A DNA stretch of 64,000 nucleotides from G963663735 sp963663735. GTDB lineage: Bacteria > Acidobacteriota > UBA6911 > RPQK01 > JAPXNP01. The DNA lies in contig CAXXHN010000002.1 in NCBI GenBank assembly GCA_963663735.2, positions 1,116,001 to 1,180,000 of the forward strand, in the 5' to 3' direction. The position numbers and the translations under genes are program-made. Positions 42,573-50,997 of the stretch are shown here, piece after piece (the stretch's first letter is position 1; every line of letters begins with the position of its first letter). The notes beneath the pieces were generated by a model, which was not told the origin of the DNA, did no database searches, and saw only the letters and a list, made by a program, of their open reading frames with translations.

Positions 42573-43505
42573 TTATTTTTTTGAGGAAACAGCCTCTTTC
42601 CTTCCAACCGATTTAATTCTAGATTGCTCCTGTTGAACATAGCTGCCAATAGCCTGGACAGTATCAATCCAAACTCCGTTGCCCGGGTCCTTAGCATACT
42701 TGCAAATGGCCGCCAGGGTTGACGCGTCCGTACTTTGAGCTCCGATTCCGCCGACATCATGCCCAACCAGCACCAGCCATTGCCCATTAGCCACTGCTGT
42801 ATCCATCAACTTTTTGATACTTGCAAATTTTTGATTATCCATAGGCATACCCATGACCTGGGATAGATCACAAAAGGCTGGAATATTGGGGCCTTCATTA
42901 AGCCAGCCCCGGCCAACGATAAATTGTTCAGCTACCATCGGAATATAGCTTTCGACCGTTCCGCCCCTTCCTATGAACGTCTGTCCGCAGGGATAGGCAA
43001 ACGTTTTCGGCCTGACTCCCAATAATTGCTCGATCTCCGCATTTGATTGATCTAACTCCTTATGCATCATTTCATTCGTATAATCTTCTAAACCAATTTT
43101 ACCGGAGCCCCAGTAAAAACTGTAGTTAACACTACAAGGATGGTTTAGGGAGTGATTCCCAATTTCATGGCCTTTACTGATAGCTTTTTTCCATTCAGGT
43201 ACCCTGTCTATATTCATTGGTAAGGAAACATAAAAGGATGCCTTGACCCCGTACCTGTTAAGGATTCGTAGGCCAAGATCAATTTGGCTTTTGCGGCCGT
43301 CGTCAAAACTAAGGCTGATCGCGGCTTTCTTTCCTTCAGGCCACTTGAATCCTCCTAGATTGTTAATGACAACGGCACCATTGTTTTCATTTTTCAATAT
43401 TGCCTGTCCAAAAACCAGGAAATATCCAATAATAAAAAGAGCAATGAAACTAACTATGGCAATAACAACAGATTTTTTTTTGAATTCTACCAGCAATTTA
43501 CTCAA
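42573..43505 (-). CDS. Membrane-anchored polysaccharide deacetylase (NodB type)
   Basis: A 310-residue protein with one N-terminal membrane helix (VVIAIVSFIALFIIGYFLVF) and a periplasmic NodB domain. The metal motif is SLSFDDGRKSQIDLG (Asp-Asp), followed by the His motif HEIGNHSLNHPCS, FAYPCGQTF and the late VLVGHDVGG. It should remove N-acetyl (or O-acetyl) groups from polymer or repeat units outside the cytoplasm. It lies between the asparagine-synthase-like gene and the flippase gene on the same strand. Confidence 0.87.
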   Translation of the reverse strand: MSKLLVEFKKKSVVIAIVSFIALFIIGYFLVFGQAILKNENNGAVVINNLGGFKWPEGKKAAISLSFDDGRKSQIDLGLRILNRYGVKASFYVSLPMNIDRVPEWKKAISKGHEIGNHSLNHPCSVNYSFYWGSGKIGLEDYTNEMMHKELDQSNAEIEQLLGVRPKTFAYPCGQTFIGRGGTVESYIPMVAEQFIVGRGWLNEGPNIPAFCDLSQVMGMPMDNQKFASIKKLMDTAVANGQWLVLVGHDVGGIGAQSTDASTLAAICKYAKDPGNGVWIDTVQAIGSYVQQEQSRIKSVGRKEAVSSKK

Positions 43506-43608
43506 CCTATTCTATATGGATAAAACACTCAATTCTTCGAGTAACCAATCAAAGAAACCCCTTAAACTCCCATCCAATTCACTTCCAAATCCTGCTCAAA
43601 ATTTATAA

Positions 43609-45432
43609 TCAATCCTCTAAAAGAGTTCTCTGCAACAATTCTATGGTCAACAATTTTGTTATTTCTGAAGTGTAATTACTCAAACCCTTAACATGCCCAT
43701 TGACCATGTTTTCAACGACCCTTCCATTCAACCAGGGCCTGGTCAAAGTTATTTTGTCCAGTAATATTTCTTTTACATACTCAGACAATTCATCCCGGTA
43801 CCAAACCCTGAAATGATAAAACTTGTGACGGCCCAAGAATACTTTCTCAACATGCAGGGGCTTTAGCAGATAGTCGACCTTTGCAAGCCATTGAGGCATT
43901 CCATAATTGTAGTAATATTCAGTTTTAAAAAAGAATTCATGAAAAACTCTAGGAACTAATGAAAGAGGTAACGGAAATCGATCCCCAATTCCACGGTCTG
44001 TAGGAATAGTTGATAAGTCGGGATTTCCATCGGCTATCAGCCTTCTGGAGATTCTTTTATTTTTGCGAAGGTCTGTCGGAGCGCGGTATATCAGCCGAAC
44101 CAAATCCTTATCAAGAAAGGGGTTTCTGACAATTAACTGGGAATATTCAACCGAATAGCGGTTGCATTGCAGCCAGGGATTTTCCACAAAAAGCGTGAAT
44201 GTCAGGGGAGTATTCTCACCAAAAGCAGAACAGGTTTTACTTGCTTCTCTTAGATCTGATATAACCCCGGGATCAAGCATCGTTTCATTGTGAGAAGCTG
44301 GTTTAAGTGCCCTCAAACTCCTCAGAACCTCTCCCCCATAATTTCCCGTGATACGGATTGGAGCAATTTGCTTCGCGATTCTGTTTATGTAAATCTCCGG
44401 GGATCCTCCTACATCCAGGTTTCCATCAGATACATACACCGTTTTTTCCGCATGTACTGGAAATTCCTTTAAAAATTTCTCACCGACTTCAAGGGTGTGG
44501 AATTCCTGTCCGCAGGCCTTCGCTACCTTCCTGGCAACCTTGACGTCCCTGCTTTCCCGGTATTTACCGGAAAAAGTGTAACAGTGAAACTTACCTGGAG
44601 GAGTATCCACATTAGCCAGGATCATCCTTGTATCCAACCCTCCGGTCAGCGAGATTCCAATGTCCTTCTCAGCCCTGAAATAGCGGGGAAGTATCTCGCG
44701 GAAAGTGTTTCTCAACTCTTTATAATACGGCTCCGGCTCCAGCATGGATTGTGATTCCAGACACATTTGATTAAAATATTCGCCTTTGTTCTCCAGCTGT
44801 CCCTGGCGAAAATGCCAGGCAGATGCCCCGGGCAGGAGAAAGATTCCTTTAAATAGGGTTCTCCACTCAAGAACGCAGTCACAGGCCAGGTACTCTCCCA
44901 GTCCTTTGTTGTCAAAAGATCTTAGTTCCGGCTTAACTTTCAGAATCGCTTTCGCTTCAGAGGAAAAATAAAAGGCGTCCGGGCTTTCATGGTAATAAAT
45001 CCGCTGCATCCCATAGCGGTCATTAAACAAAAGCACCCTCTTTTCATTTAAATCTATAATGATCCCATGAAACAGTCCGTTTAGGTCCTCCAGGCAGGCC
45101 TCACCTTTCTCTTCATAAAGGTGGACTAAATAGCCAGCATTCTTCCTATCAAAAACATGGTTTTTGCCTGCCAGCAGTTTTTGGTTCTCGAAATTTGAAT
45201 TGTCTTCCCCGGAGAAAAGCAATACCAGGTCCCTGGTTTCATTGAATATCGGCAGACAGTCGCAGAAGGAATTTTTATGACAGGTCCATCCGCCGTAAAA
45301 TCCCAAGCTTTTTTCAGTCCAGGTCCCGGTAGTATAAAAAGATTCATACAGCATGGTCCCCTGCATGGCCTTCAATTCATTCTCATACTCCTGGTTGGGA
45401 TTTTTGCAGATAATTCCGAATATTCCTGGCAT
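43609..45432 (-). CDS. Asparagine-synthase-like protein lacking the glutaminase Cys
   Basis: A 607-residue AsnB-family protein. The N-terminal class II amidotransferase domain begins MPGIFGII: the catalytic Cys that normally follows the initiator Met is replaced by Pro, so glutamine hydrolysis should be lost. The C-terminal synthetase domain keeps the pyrophosphate loop variant ISLTGGLDTRMILA and ends with RLIYRAPTDLRKNKRISRRL. Such proteins are widespread in exopolysaccharide loci and may amidate uronic acids with free ammonia or form another acyl-adenylate-derived bond. Normal length, not truncated. Neighbours: deacetylase and SGNH hydrolase. Confidence 0.85.
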   Translation of the reverse strand: MPGIFGIICKNPNQEYENELKAMQGTMLYESFYTTGTWTEKSLGFYGGWTCHKNSFCDCLPIFNETRDLVLLFSGEDNSNFENQKLLAGKNHVFDRKNAGYLVHLYEEKGEACLEDLNGLFHGIIIDLNEKRVLLFNDRYGMQRIYYHESPDAFYFSSEAKAILKVKPELRSFDNKGLGEYLACDCVLEWRTLFKGIFLLPGASAWHFRQGQLENKGEYFNQMCLESQSMLEPEPYYKELRNTFREILPRYFRAEKDIGISLTGGLDTRMILANVDTPPGKFHCYTFSGKYRESRDVKVARKVAKACGQEFHTLEVGEKFLKEFPVHAEKTVYVSDGNLDVGGSPEIYINRIAKQIAPIRITGNYGGEVLRSLRALKPASHNETMLDPGVISDLREASKTCSAFGENTPLTFTLFVENPWLQCNRYSVEYSQLIVRNPFLDKDLVRLIYRAPTDLRKNKRISRRLIADGNPDLSTIPTDRGIGDRFPLPLSLVPRVFHEFFFKTEYYYNYGMPQWLAKVDYLLKPLHVEKVFLGRHKFYHFRVWYRDELSEYVKEILLDKITLTRPWLNGRVVENMVNGHVKGLSNYTSEITKLLTIELLQRTLLED

Positions 45433-45696
45433 AGATGATCTGCTCCGGGTTGTTTCCAGTAATTGTTTCTGACTAAGCTCTAATCAGTTCATTGTGTCCA
45501 AAATTCTAATGTCACATCTATTCATAATATAGTATCGATACGACTAAACACATTTGCTGTAATGAGTGATATTCCCAGCGTTAATTTACCAGGGATTCAG
45601 ATATTCCAGGGTGGGTTCTCATAACATCAAAAAGGCAAAAAATCCTTTGGATGGCAGAAACAAATAGAAAGACTATTGTTAGACAGGTCTCCGGGA

Positions 45697-46848
45697 TTAC
45701 TTGTTTTCTTCCGCCTTGTTGATAAAGCGCGCGACATCTTCCGCTATAACCCGGTAACCATTCTTGTTTGGATGCATATCAACAGCGCTGTTGGCATAGA
45801 GAGTTTCCTGGTTAATGGTTAATTTCATTGATGAAAGTAAATCTATGTAATGAATATTGGAGTCTGCAAGAAATGCAAAAAGTTTTTCCCTGGCTTTGCT
45901 CTCGTTAAAGATTACCTGATCGATTTCTTCACTCATGGAGAGCTCAGGATTATGCTCAATATAATTTAAAAACACCGTCTCTTTGGTTGGGATAACAGCC
46001 ACAATGAATTGAATATTGTTGTTCAGGCAGGTTTCATTCATTTTATGAAGCAATTCGAAAGTAATTCGCATCCCTTCCCTGACAGTTTGATTCTCCTGGT
46101 CAAGACCTCTAAGAACCCCTTCCGGCCGGAAAGCCTCCTGTATATTTTTTTCCTTTAATATAAGAGTAGAAGTGGATGCGTATAATCTGGATGCATTTTG
46201 AACCTGCATTTTTCCTTTAAGACTATCCAGTAATCCATGTACTGTGAGCCTGTAGAGGATACTTTCTCTTGAGAGCCAATTCCTTATCTTCTTGTGCCAT
46301 GAAACACTCGGGTGTTCTTCCCAGATATCCCAATCTACATTTTTTTCAAGTAACGCCTGGTCTCTCAGGAATGCCCAGTGATCCAGTCCATAGGTCATCT
46401 TGAAAGCATTATCAAAGTCATCGCCCATGTATAACCCACAAATGATCATTCGTGGTTTCAAGGAGAGGGCTTTTTCATTAAAAAGGTAATAGTACTGATT
46501 AGGACCGTATCCCCCCAAACCAAGGTTGTAGACACTTCTTCCCGTTAAATTTCCCAGAATGAAAGGCCATGATTGTGTCATTTTCGCGGTATTTCCATAA
46601 GTATGGGAATCACCGAGGGTTACGATTTCAGCTGTTTGAGGCACCTCCCTGTTTCTGAAACCCCACTCGTCATGTCCACTCGATCCTGGCAGCAATCTGA
46701 ATCCCAGGATATTGTCTCTTACAAATGACGGAGAGAGATAATCAACCGGATCCAAAATTAACCTAGATGCAAACTCGCAAAACAACAGACCTATTATCAA
46801 GGTAACCGCTGTAATTGATAAATTAAGGAATAATCCTTTTAATTTCAT
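45697..46848 (-). CDS. Membrane-anchored SGNH/GDSL hydrolase-like protein
   Basis: A 383-residue protein with an N-terminal membrane helix (LNLSITAVTLIIGLLF). Block I is IVTLGDSHTYGNTAK (the catalytic Ser in GDS), the Gly/Asn region is YNLGLGGYGPNQYYY, and a C-terminal DMHPNKNGYRVIAEDVARFI contains the DxxH pair. It ends two bases before the carbamoyltransferase gene and completes a cassette with it, DUF5989 and SxtJ that is common in polysaccharide loci. It may act as an O-acyl esterase or transferase on the glycan. Confidence 0.83.
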   Translation of the reverse strand: MKLKGLFLNLSITAVTLIIGLLFCEFASRLILDPVDYLSPSFVRDNILGFRLLPGSSGHDEWGFRNREVPQTAEIVTLGDSHTYGNTAKMTQSWPFILGNLTGRSVYNLGLGGYGPNQYYYLFNEKALSLKPRMIICGLYMGDDFDNAFKMTYGLDHWAFLRDQALLEKNVDWDIWEEHPSVSWHKKIRNWLSRESILYRLTVHGLLDSLKGKMQVQNASRLYASTSTLILKEKNIQEAFRPEGVLRGLDQENQTVREGMRITFELLHKMNETCLNNNIQFIVAVIPTKETVFLNYIEHNPELSMSEEIDQVIFNESKAREKLFAFLADSNIHYIDLLSSMKLTINQETLYANSAVDMHPNKNGYRVIAEDVARFINKAEENK

Positions 46849-46850
46849 AA

Positions 46851-48710
46851 TCAGTCCAGTTTAAATTCTGATTTCCAGTCGACATTTTCCATGAATTTCG
46901 GCTGTTCACTCTTATCCAGAACATAATCTCCTATTACCAGGTAGTCCATTTCAGTCCGCATGAAACACCTGTAAGCGTCTTCAGGAGTGCAGACTATGGG
47001 TTCACCTCGAACATTAAAGCTGGTATTGACTACCAATCCGAAACCCGTCTTTTCCTTATAAGCATGGATCAGTTTCCAGAACCGTTCATTTGTATTTTTG
47101 TCAACGCTTTGAATCCGGGCGGAGTAGTCTACATGGGTAACTGAAGGGACATCAGACCGAAGGTGGTATAGCCGGTCATACATTTTCATCCGGTCATAAT
47201 TTTCAGGCAAAGGGTTTCGTCTTTTTTCCTGTACCGGTGCTACCAGAAGCATATATGGCGAGGGGCGGTCAAGATCAAAATATTCTTCAATATCTTCTTC
47301 GAGAACCGCGGGCGCGAAGGGACGGAACCCCTCCCGGTATTTGATCTTCAGGTTGAGCTTTTTCTGGGTTTCCGGCAGACATGGATTGCCAAGGATGCTC
47401 CTGTTGCCAAGGGCCCGCGGCCCGTATTCCATGCGACCCTGGAACCATCCCACAACCATGCCCTGGTCCAGAAGATTGGCAGCCACCGCACATAACTCTT
47501 CAAAATCGGAATAGTGGGCAAAAGGGGCTTTAAACCTTTTGGCTACGCGTTTTATCTTATCAGGACCGAACTTCGGCCCCAGGTAAGCCCCCTGCATAGC
47601 ATCCTGGCCGGGGGTTAATTCCCTGGACTTGCCTTGCCCGATGTACCAGGCCGCATAAGCCGCGCCCAAGGCTCCGCCGGCATCTCCGGCGGCAGGCTGA
47701 ATCCAGATGTCCTCAAAAATACCTTTTTTTACCAGCTTGCCGTTGGCAACACAATTAAGGGCAACACCCCCTGCCATAACCAGAAAACGGCTTCCCGTAA
47801 GTTCGCGAGCCGTCTGGGCCAGGAGGAGAACCACCTCTTCGGTTACCTGTTGGATGGCAAAAGCCATGTTCATATGAGACTGTGTAAGTTCGCTTTCCGG
47901 CTCTCTTTTGGGAATGCCGAACAGGCGTTCCCACTTCTTATCCCGACACATGGTCAACCCAGTGGCATAATTAAAATATTCCATGTTCAGGATAATGGAC
48001 CCGTCCTCGCGAATATCAACCAGGTGATCGACTATGATCTGTTTGAATTTCCTTGTTTCCTCTGAATCCGGGTGTCCATACGGGGCAAGCCCCATCAACT
48101 TGTACTCGCCGCTGTTTACCCTGAAACCGCAGTAATAGGTAAACGCGGAATACAGCAGCCCCAGTGAATGCGGGAAATCCAGCTCCCGCAGAATCTTGAT
48201 CTTATTGCTTTTTCCGTAACATATGGTCGCGGTAGCCCACTCCCCGACACCATCAATGGTACAGATTGCCGCTTCCTCAAAAGGTGAAGGGAAAAAAGCG
48301 CTGGCCGCATGCGAGAGATGGTGCTCGGGGAAAAGCAATTGAATATCTCCCGCTCCTATTTTGGCCAATGCTTCCCTGAGCATCCTGCGCATAAACAGCT
48401 TTTCCTTGATCCAGACAGGCATCGCCGAAATGAAACTTCTCAGTCCATGAGGAGTGAATCCGTGGTAGGTCTCCAATAATCTTTCAAACTTTAGATAGGG
48501 TTTGTCATAAAACGCCACGGCATCCAGTTCACTTAGCTGTAATCCGCCTCCTTCAAGAACATATTCTATTGCATTGGTTGGGAATACGCTGGTGTGCTTC
48601 TCACGGGTAAACCTCTCTTCATGCGCCGCGGCTATAATTTTTCCATCAACAATCAGCGCCGCGGCACTGTCGTGATAAAACGCAGATATTCCAAGGATTG
48701 CACCAGACAT
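46851..48710 (-). CDS. O-carbamoyltransferase (NodU/CmcH/TobZ family)
   Basis: A 619-residue enzyme that moves the carbamoyl group of carbamoyl phosphate, through carbamoyl-adenylate, to a hydroxyl group. The N-terminal Kae1-like domain has GISAFYHDSAAALIVDGKII, AAHEERFTREKH and the metal His residues in FPEHHLSHAASAFF. The C-terminal YrdC-like domain carries MEYGPRALGNRSILGNP and NTSFNVRGEPIVCTP. In this locus it should carbamoylate a sugar of the polysaccharide. It is followed upstream by the two small SxtJ-cassette genes. Confidence 0.94.
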   Translation of the reverse strand: MSGAILGISAFYHDSAAALIVDGKIIAAAHEERFTREKHTSVFPTNAIEYVLEGGGLQLSELDAVAFYDKPYLKFERLLETYHGFTPHGLRSFISAMPVWIKEKLFMRRMLREALAKIGAGDIQLLFPEHHLSHAASAFFPSPFEEAAICTIDGVGEWATATICYGKSNKIKILRELDFPHSLGLLYSAFTYYCGFRVNSGEYKLMGLAPYGHPDSEETRKFKQIIVDHLVDIREDGSIILNMEYFNYATGLTMCRDKKWERLFGIPKREPESELTQSHMNMAFAIQQVTEEVVLLLAQTARELTGSRFLVMAGGVALNCVANGKLVKKGIFEDIWIQPAAGDAGGALGAAYAAWYIGQGKSRELTPGQDAMQGAYLGPKFGPDKIKRVAKRFKAPFAHYSDFEELCAVAANLLDQGMVVGWFQGRMEYGPRALGNRSILGNPCLPETQKKLNLKIKYREGFRPFAPAVLEEDIEEYFDLDRPSPYMLLVAPVQEKRRNPLPENYDRMKMYDRLYHLRSDVPSVTHVDYSARIQSVDKNTNERFWKLIHAYKEKTGFGLVVNTSFNVRGEPIVCTPEDAYRCFMRTEMDYLVIGDYVLDKSEQPKFMENVDWKSEFKLD

Positions 48711-48722
48711 AGATTCTTACCT

Positions 48723-48872
48723 CTAAAATAATGTATAGATAAACGGCGCAATCGCGGAACCGCTCGTTAACACGATCAGGACCCCGAATAAAAGCAGCAC
48801 CAGAATCAGCGGAAGAAGCCAGAACTTTTTTCTAACTTTGAAAAAACCCCATAAATCACGTAAAAATTCCAT
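48723..48872 (-). CDS. DUF5989 small membrane protein
   Basis: A 49-residue protein that is easy to miss. It reads MEFLRDLWGFFKVRKKFW, then one membrane helix (PLILVLLLFGVLIVLTSG) and the tail SAIAPFIYTLF. This is the DUF5989 pattern, a small protein regularly found between sxtJ-like and carbamoyltransferase genes. It lies 12 bases upstream of the carbamoyltransferase gene and 17 downstream of the SxtJ-like gene on the same strand, so the three form a unit. It may hold the transferase at the membrane; the role is inferred from gene order only. Confidence 0.88.
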   Translation of the reverse strand: MEFLRDLWGFFKVRKKFWLLPLILVLLLFGVLIVLTSGSAIAPFIYTLF

Positions 48873-48889
48873 AAAAATTCACCTGTTAT

Positions 48890-49306
48890 TTAATATGGAT
48901 GCGAAATATCTTCAGACGTGAATTCGTGTTCACGTGCTTTAAAAACAGATTCGCGTCCCTTTTTCCATTCTTTAACCTGCAGCGAATCTTTTCTTGAGAT
49001 CCTCCGCGCCAGTCCAACCGGCATTACCAATCCAAAAAAAATTATACTCAAAATAACCTTCGATACTATGGTTCCCAACAAGTGGGAAAGGCCAAGCCAG
49101 ATCTTAGCAACAGGTTTATATATTTTTGGCCAGATCATATTAACCAAAAGCAACAGAATCGCGATTACAAAAAGCTGTTGTTTCTGGCCGAAAAAAGCTA
49201 TCAGCAGGCAAATAAGGACCATTGCCATGCCAGTGTCCTTCGCCTGGTCAGTAGATATTGATTTAGGTATAAATTCTTTCAATTTTTTAATGGTTGAATC
49301 AATCAT
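48890..49306 (-). CDS. SxtJ-family membrane protein
   Basis: A 138-residue protein with three membrane helices (MAMVLICLLIAFFG, LFVIAILLLLVNMIWP and VILSIIFFGLVMPVGL) and a hydrophilic tail with RRISRKDSLQVKEW. It matches the SxtJ family, named from saxitoxin clusters and routinely found with carbamoyltransferases of surface-polysaccharide loci. First gene of the SxtJ-DUF5989-carbamoyltransferase-SGNH cassette. Biochemical role unknown. Confidence 0.85.
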   Translation of the reverse strand: MIDSTIKKLKEFIPKSISTDQAKDTGMAMVLICLLIAFFGQKQQLFVIAILLLLVNMIWPKIYKPVAKIWLGLSHLLGTIVSKVILSIIFFGLVMPVGLARRISRKDSLQVKEWKKGRESVFKAREHEFTSEDISHPY

Positions 49307-49477
49307 CGTAGTAAATCTCTAAATTACATGGATTTCAGCCTTCTGAAACCCATACTGAAAGATAAAATCTTATTACATATGATAACAAACGATACGACTT
49401 ATTCTATTTAATTCATTTCAACTATTAACAGTACCCACTAAAAACACAATTTGATTCAATGCAAAAAGACAATTTCA

Positions 49478-50539
49478 TCATCCTAGGTACCGGTAGAACA
49501 TCCTGCCAGCCAGGCCTGAAACCCAGCAGGGAGCCAGTTTTAAAAACTTTCCCGCCAGGGAAGCTCCTCCGGATTTGCCCGAATCAGAGTAGGCTTTCAA
49601 GGTCGAATAATACAACAAGGGCTTTTTCTCAGCTCCCAGGTGCTCTTTGAATATGCCGAGGCTTACCTCATTAGTACCTGAAGCCCGCCCCAGGTCAAGA
49701 CACGAGTATCCCTGATCTGTAGCTAATAAGACAGCCTCCCAGAACAGTGCCGGGTTAAAACCCAGGTCGAAGTACCTGGAATCAGAGGCTCCGTATTTAT
49801 AATACAAAACATCACCTCCGCCCGAAGAAGCAGCATCGCCTCGGTATCCGATCAGTATCAGGCAGCCGATCTTTTTGCCTTCATGCTCTGCAAAAAGCAG
49901 CTTCATCTCCCCGGAATCTCCAAAATTCTCCCATAGCTTACGAAAAAAAAGGAACGGCTGAGACGGCAGCCCCAGCCTTTTCCGGGTCAACAAATGGAGC
50001 CGGTAGAATTGCCGTAAATCCACCAGCCCGTTTCCCTCCCTGATCTTTACCCCTGATTTTACTGACTTTCGTATCTTCCTCTGGATACAGCTGGGGTGGA
50101 GGCGGGAATAGATCACTTCCGGCTTTTCCTGTAATGGTATGGAATAGTTGAAAAATGAATTATCCGTGGATGCCCCCTCAATCGGCCAAAGCAGGTGATT
50201 AGTCCTGATTTCGAAGGGTTCGGGTGTTTCCGCAAGGCAGTCGACCAGGGCAAGTAAATCCTCTCGGTTTGTCACCAATGGATCACAGTAATCTGAAAAA
50301 GGATAACAGGCGTTCCGCTGTCCGAGAAACAGGTTCCGCAGATTTACGACAGGCATGGCAGAGCGAATATTCCCATCGGAACCAGGCAGGACCCAATACC
50401 AGGTTTTGTATCCATAGCTGTCTTCGATGGCCTTATGCCAGGCGGAAGTGTGGTAGAGAGAGCCATGGGGATGATTCCGCACGAATGTATCCCATTTTTC
50501 AGGGCCGATATCATTGATGGTTAGGATCTTGACAGCCAT
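49478..50539 (-). CDS. FemAB-related protein of PEP-CTERM/polysaccharide loci
   Basis: A 353-residue two-lobe GNAT protein. It has WDTFVRNHPHGSLYHTSAWH at the start, AMPVVNLRNLFLGQRNAC, the basic helix HPSCIQRKIRKSVKSGVKIR and the conserved YSCLDLGRASGTNEVSLGIF near the C-terminus. This layout matches FemAB-type proteins that accompany exosortase loci. The suspected activity is transfer of an amino acid or acyl group to the glycan or its lipid carrier. Upstream of its start lies a repeat-rich spacer. Confidence 0.83.
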   Translation of the reverse strand: MAVKILTINDIGPEKWDTFVRNHPHGSLYHTSAWHKAIEDSYGYKTWYWVLPGSDGNIRSAMPVVNLRNLFLGQRNACYPFSDYCDPLVTNREDLLALVDCLAETPEPFEIRTNHLLWPIEGASTDNSFFNYSIPLQEKPEVIYSRLHPSCIQRKIRKSVKSGVKIREGNGLVDLRQFYRLHLLTRKRLGLPSQPFLFFRKLWENFGDSGEMKLLFAEHEGKKIGCLILIGYRGDAASSGGGDVLYYKYGASDSRYFDLGFNPALFWEAVLLATDQGYSCLDLGRASGTNEVSLGIFKEHLGAEKKPLLYYSTLKAYSDSGKSGGASLAGKFLKLAPCWVSGLAGRMFYRYLG

Positions 50540-50997
50540 AATAAAGATTCAAAATTCAAGATTCAAGATTTGGATGGGGATGTGTCGGGCCTACCTTCGG
50601 CGGAAAATCCGAAATTATAAATCCGAAATCCGAACCTGCCACACCTCCAGCGGCGTTAATCAGAAACTCGACCAATGTTTCCGGTCCGCAGTTACCTATG
50701 TCCTGGCTGGGCCCAAGGTATTCAATCCGCAATCGTAAACCGTCAATCGAAATGTGTCGCCCTTCCAGGGCTCACGTTTCCTCAGGTGCATCCGTTACCC
50801 AGGGTTCAGGCTACGCCTTCACCCTGGGCTAAATCCTGCCGTCCCTCCGGGACTCACCAGGTTGCCGCCTCCGGCGGCGTTAATCAGAAAAATCCGCAAT
50901 CCGCAATCCGCAATCCGAAATCGGCACGGCCTTTCTGTTTGTTGCCGCCTAGCGGCGTCTCTTGTCTTAATGCCGATCAGGAGATCGGCGTTCCCGG
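50540..50997. repeat. Composite intergenic repeat block (about 460 bases)
   Basis: No gene was seen. Heptamer arrays occur at 50546-50571 (GATTCAA AATTCAA GATTCAA), 50606-50633 (AATCCGA AATTATA AATCCGA AATCCGA), 50724-50751 and 50891-50924 (AATCCGC three times, then AATCCGA). Palindromic modules are at 50798-50828 (family C), 50841-50853 (GTCCC/GGGAC), 50864-50878 (GCCGCC/GGCGGC), 50945-50957 (GCCGCC/GGCGGC with AGC shared) and 50972-50989 (family A). Module D is at 50829-50854 on the - strand. It is the densest repeat spacer of the window. Confidence 0.85.
50972..50989 (+). repeat. Hairpin module A, copy 1
   Basis: GCCGATC-AGGA-GATCGGC, a seven-base stem with an AGGA loop. The copy at 63536-63553 is GCCGGTC-AGGA-GACCGGC: one base pair is changed from A-T to G-C with pairing kept and the loop identical. 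Flanking bases AAT...(G/T)TTCCC are also shared. Confidence 0.85.

Noticed and set aside
50891..50924. Possible CRISPR or microsatellite
   Set aside because: Units are seven bases with no spacers, only four or five copies and no cas genes, so it is not CRISPR. I list it with the heptamer arrays instead.
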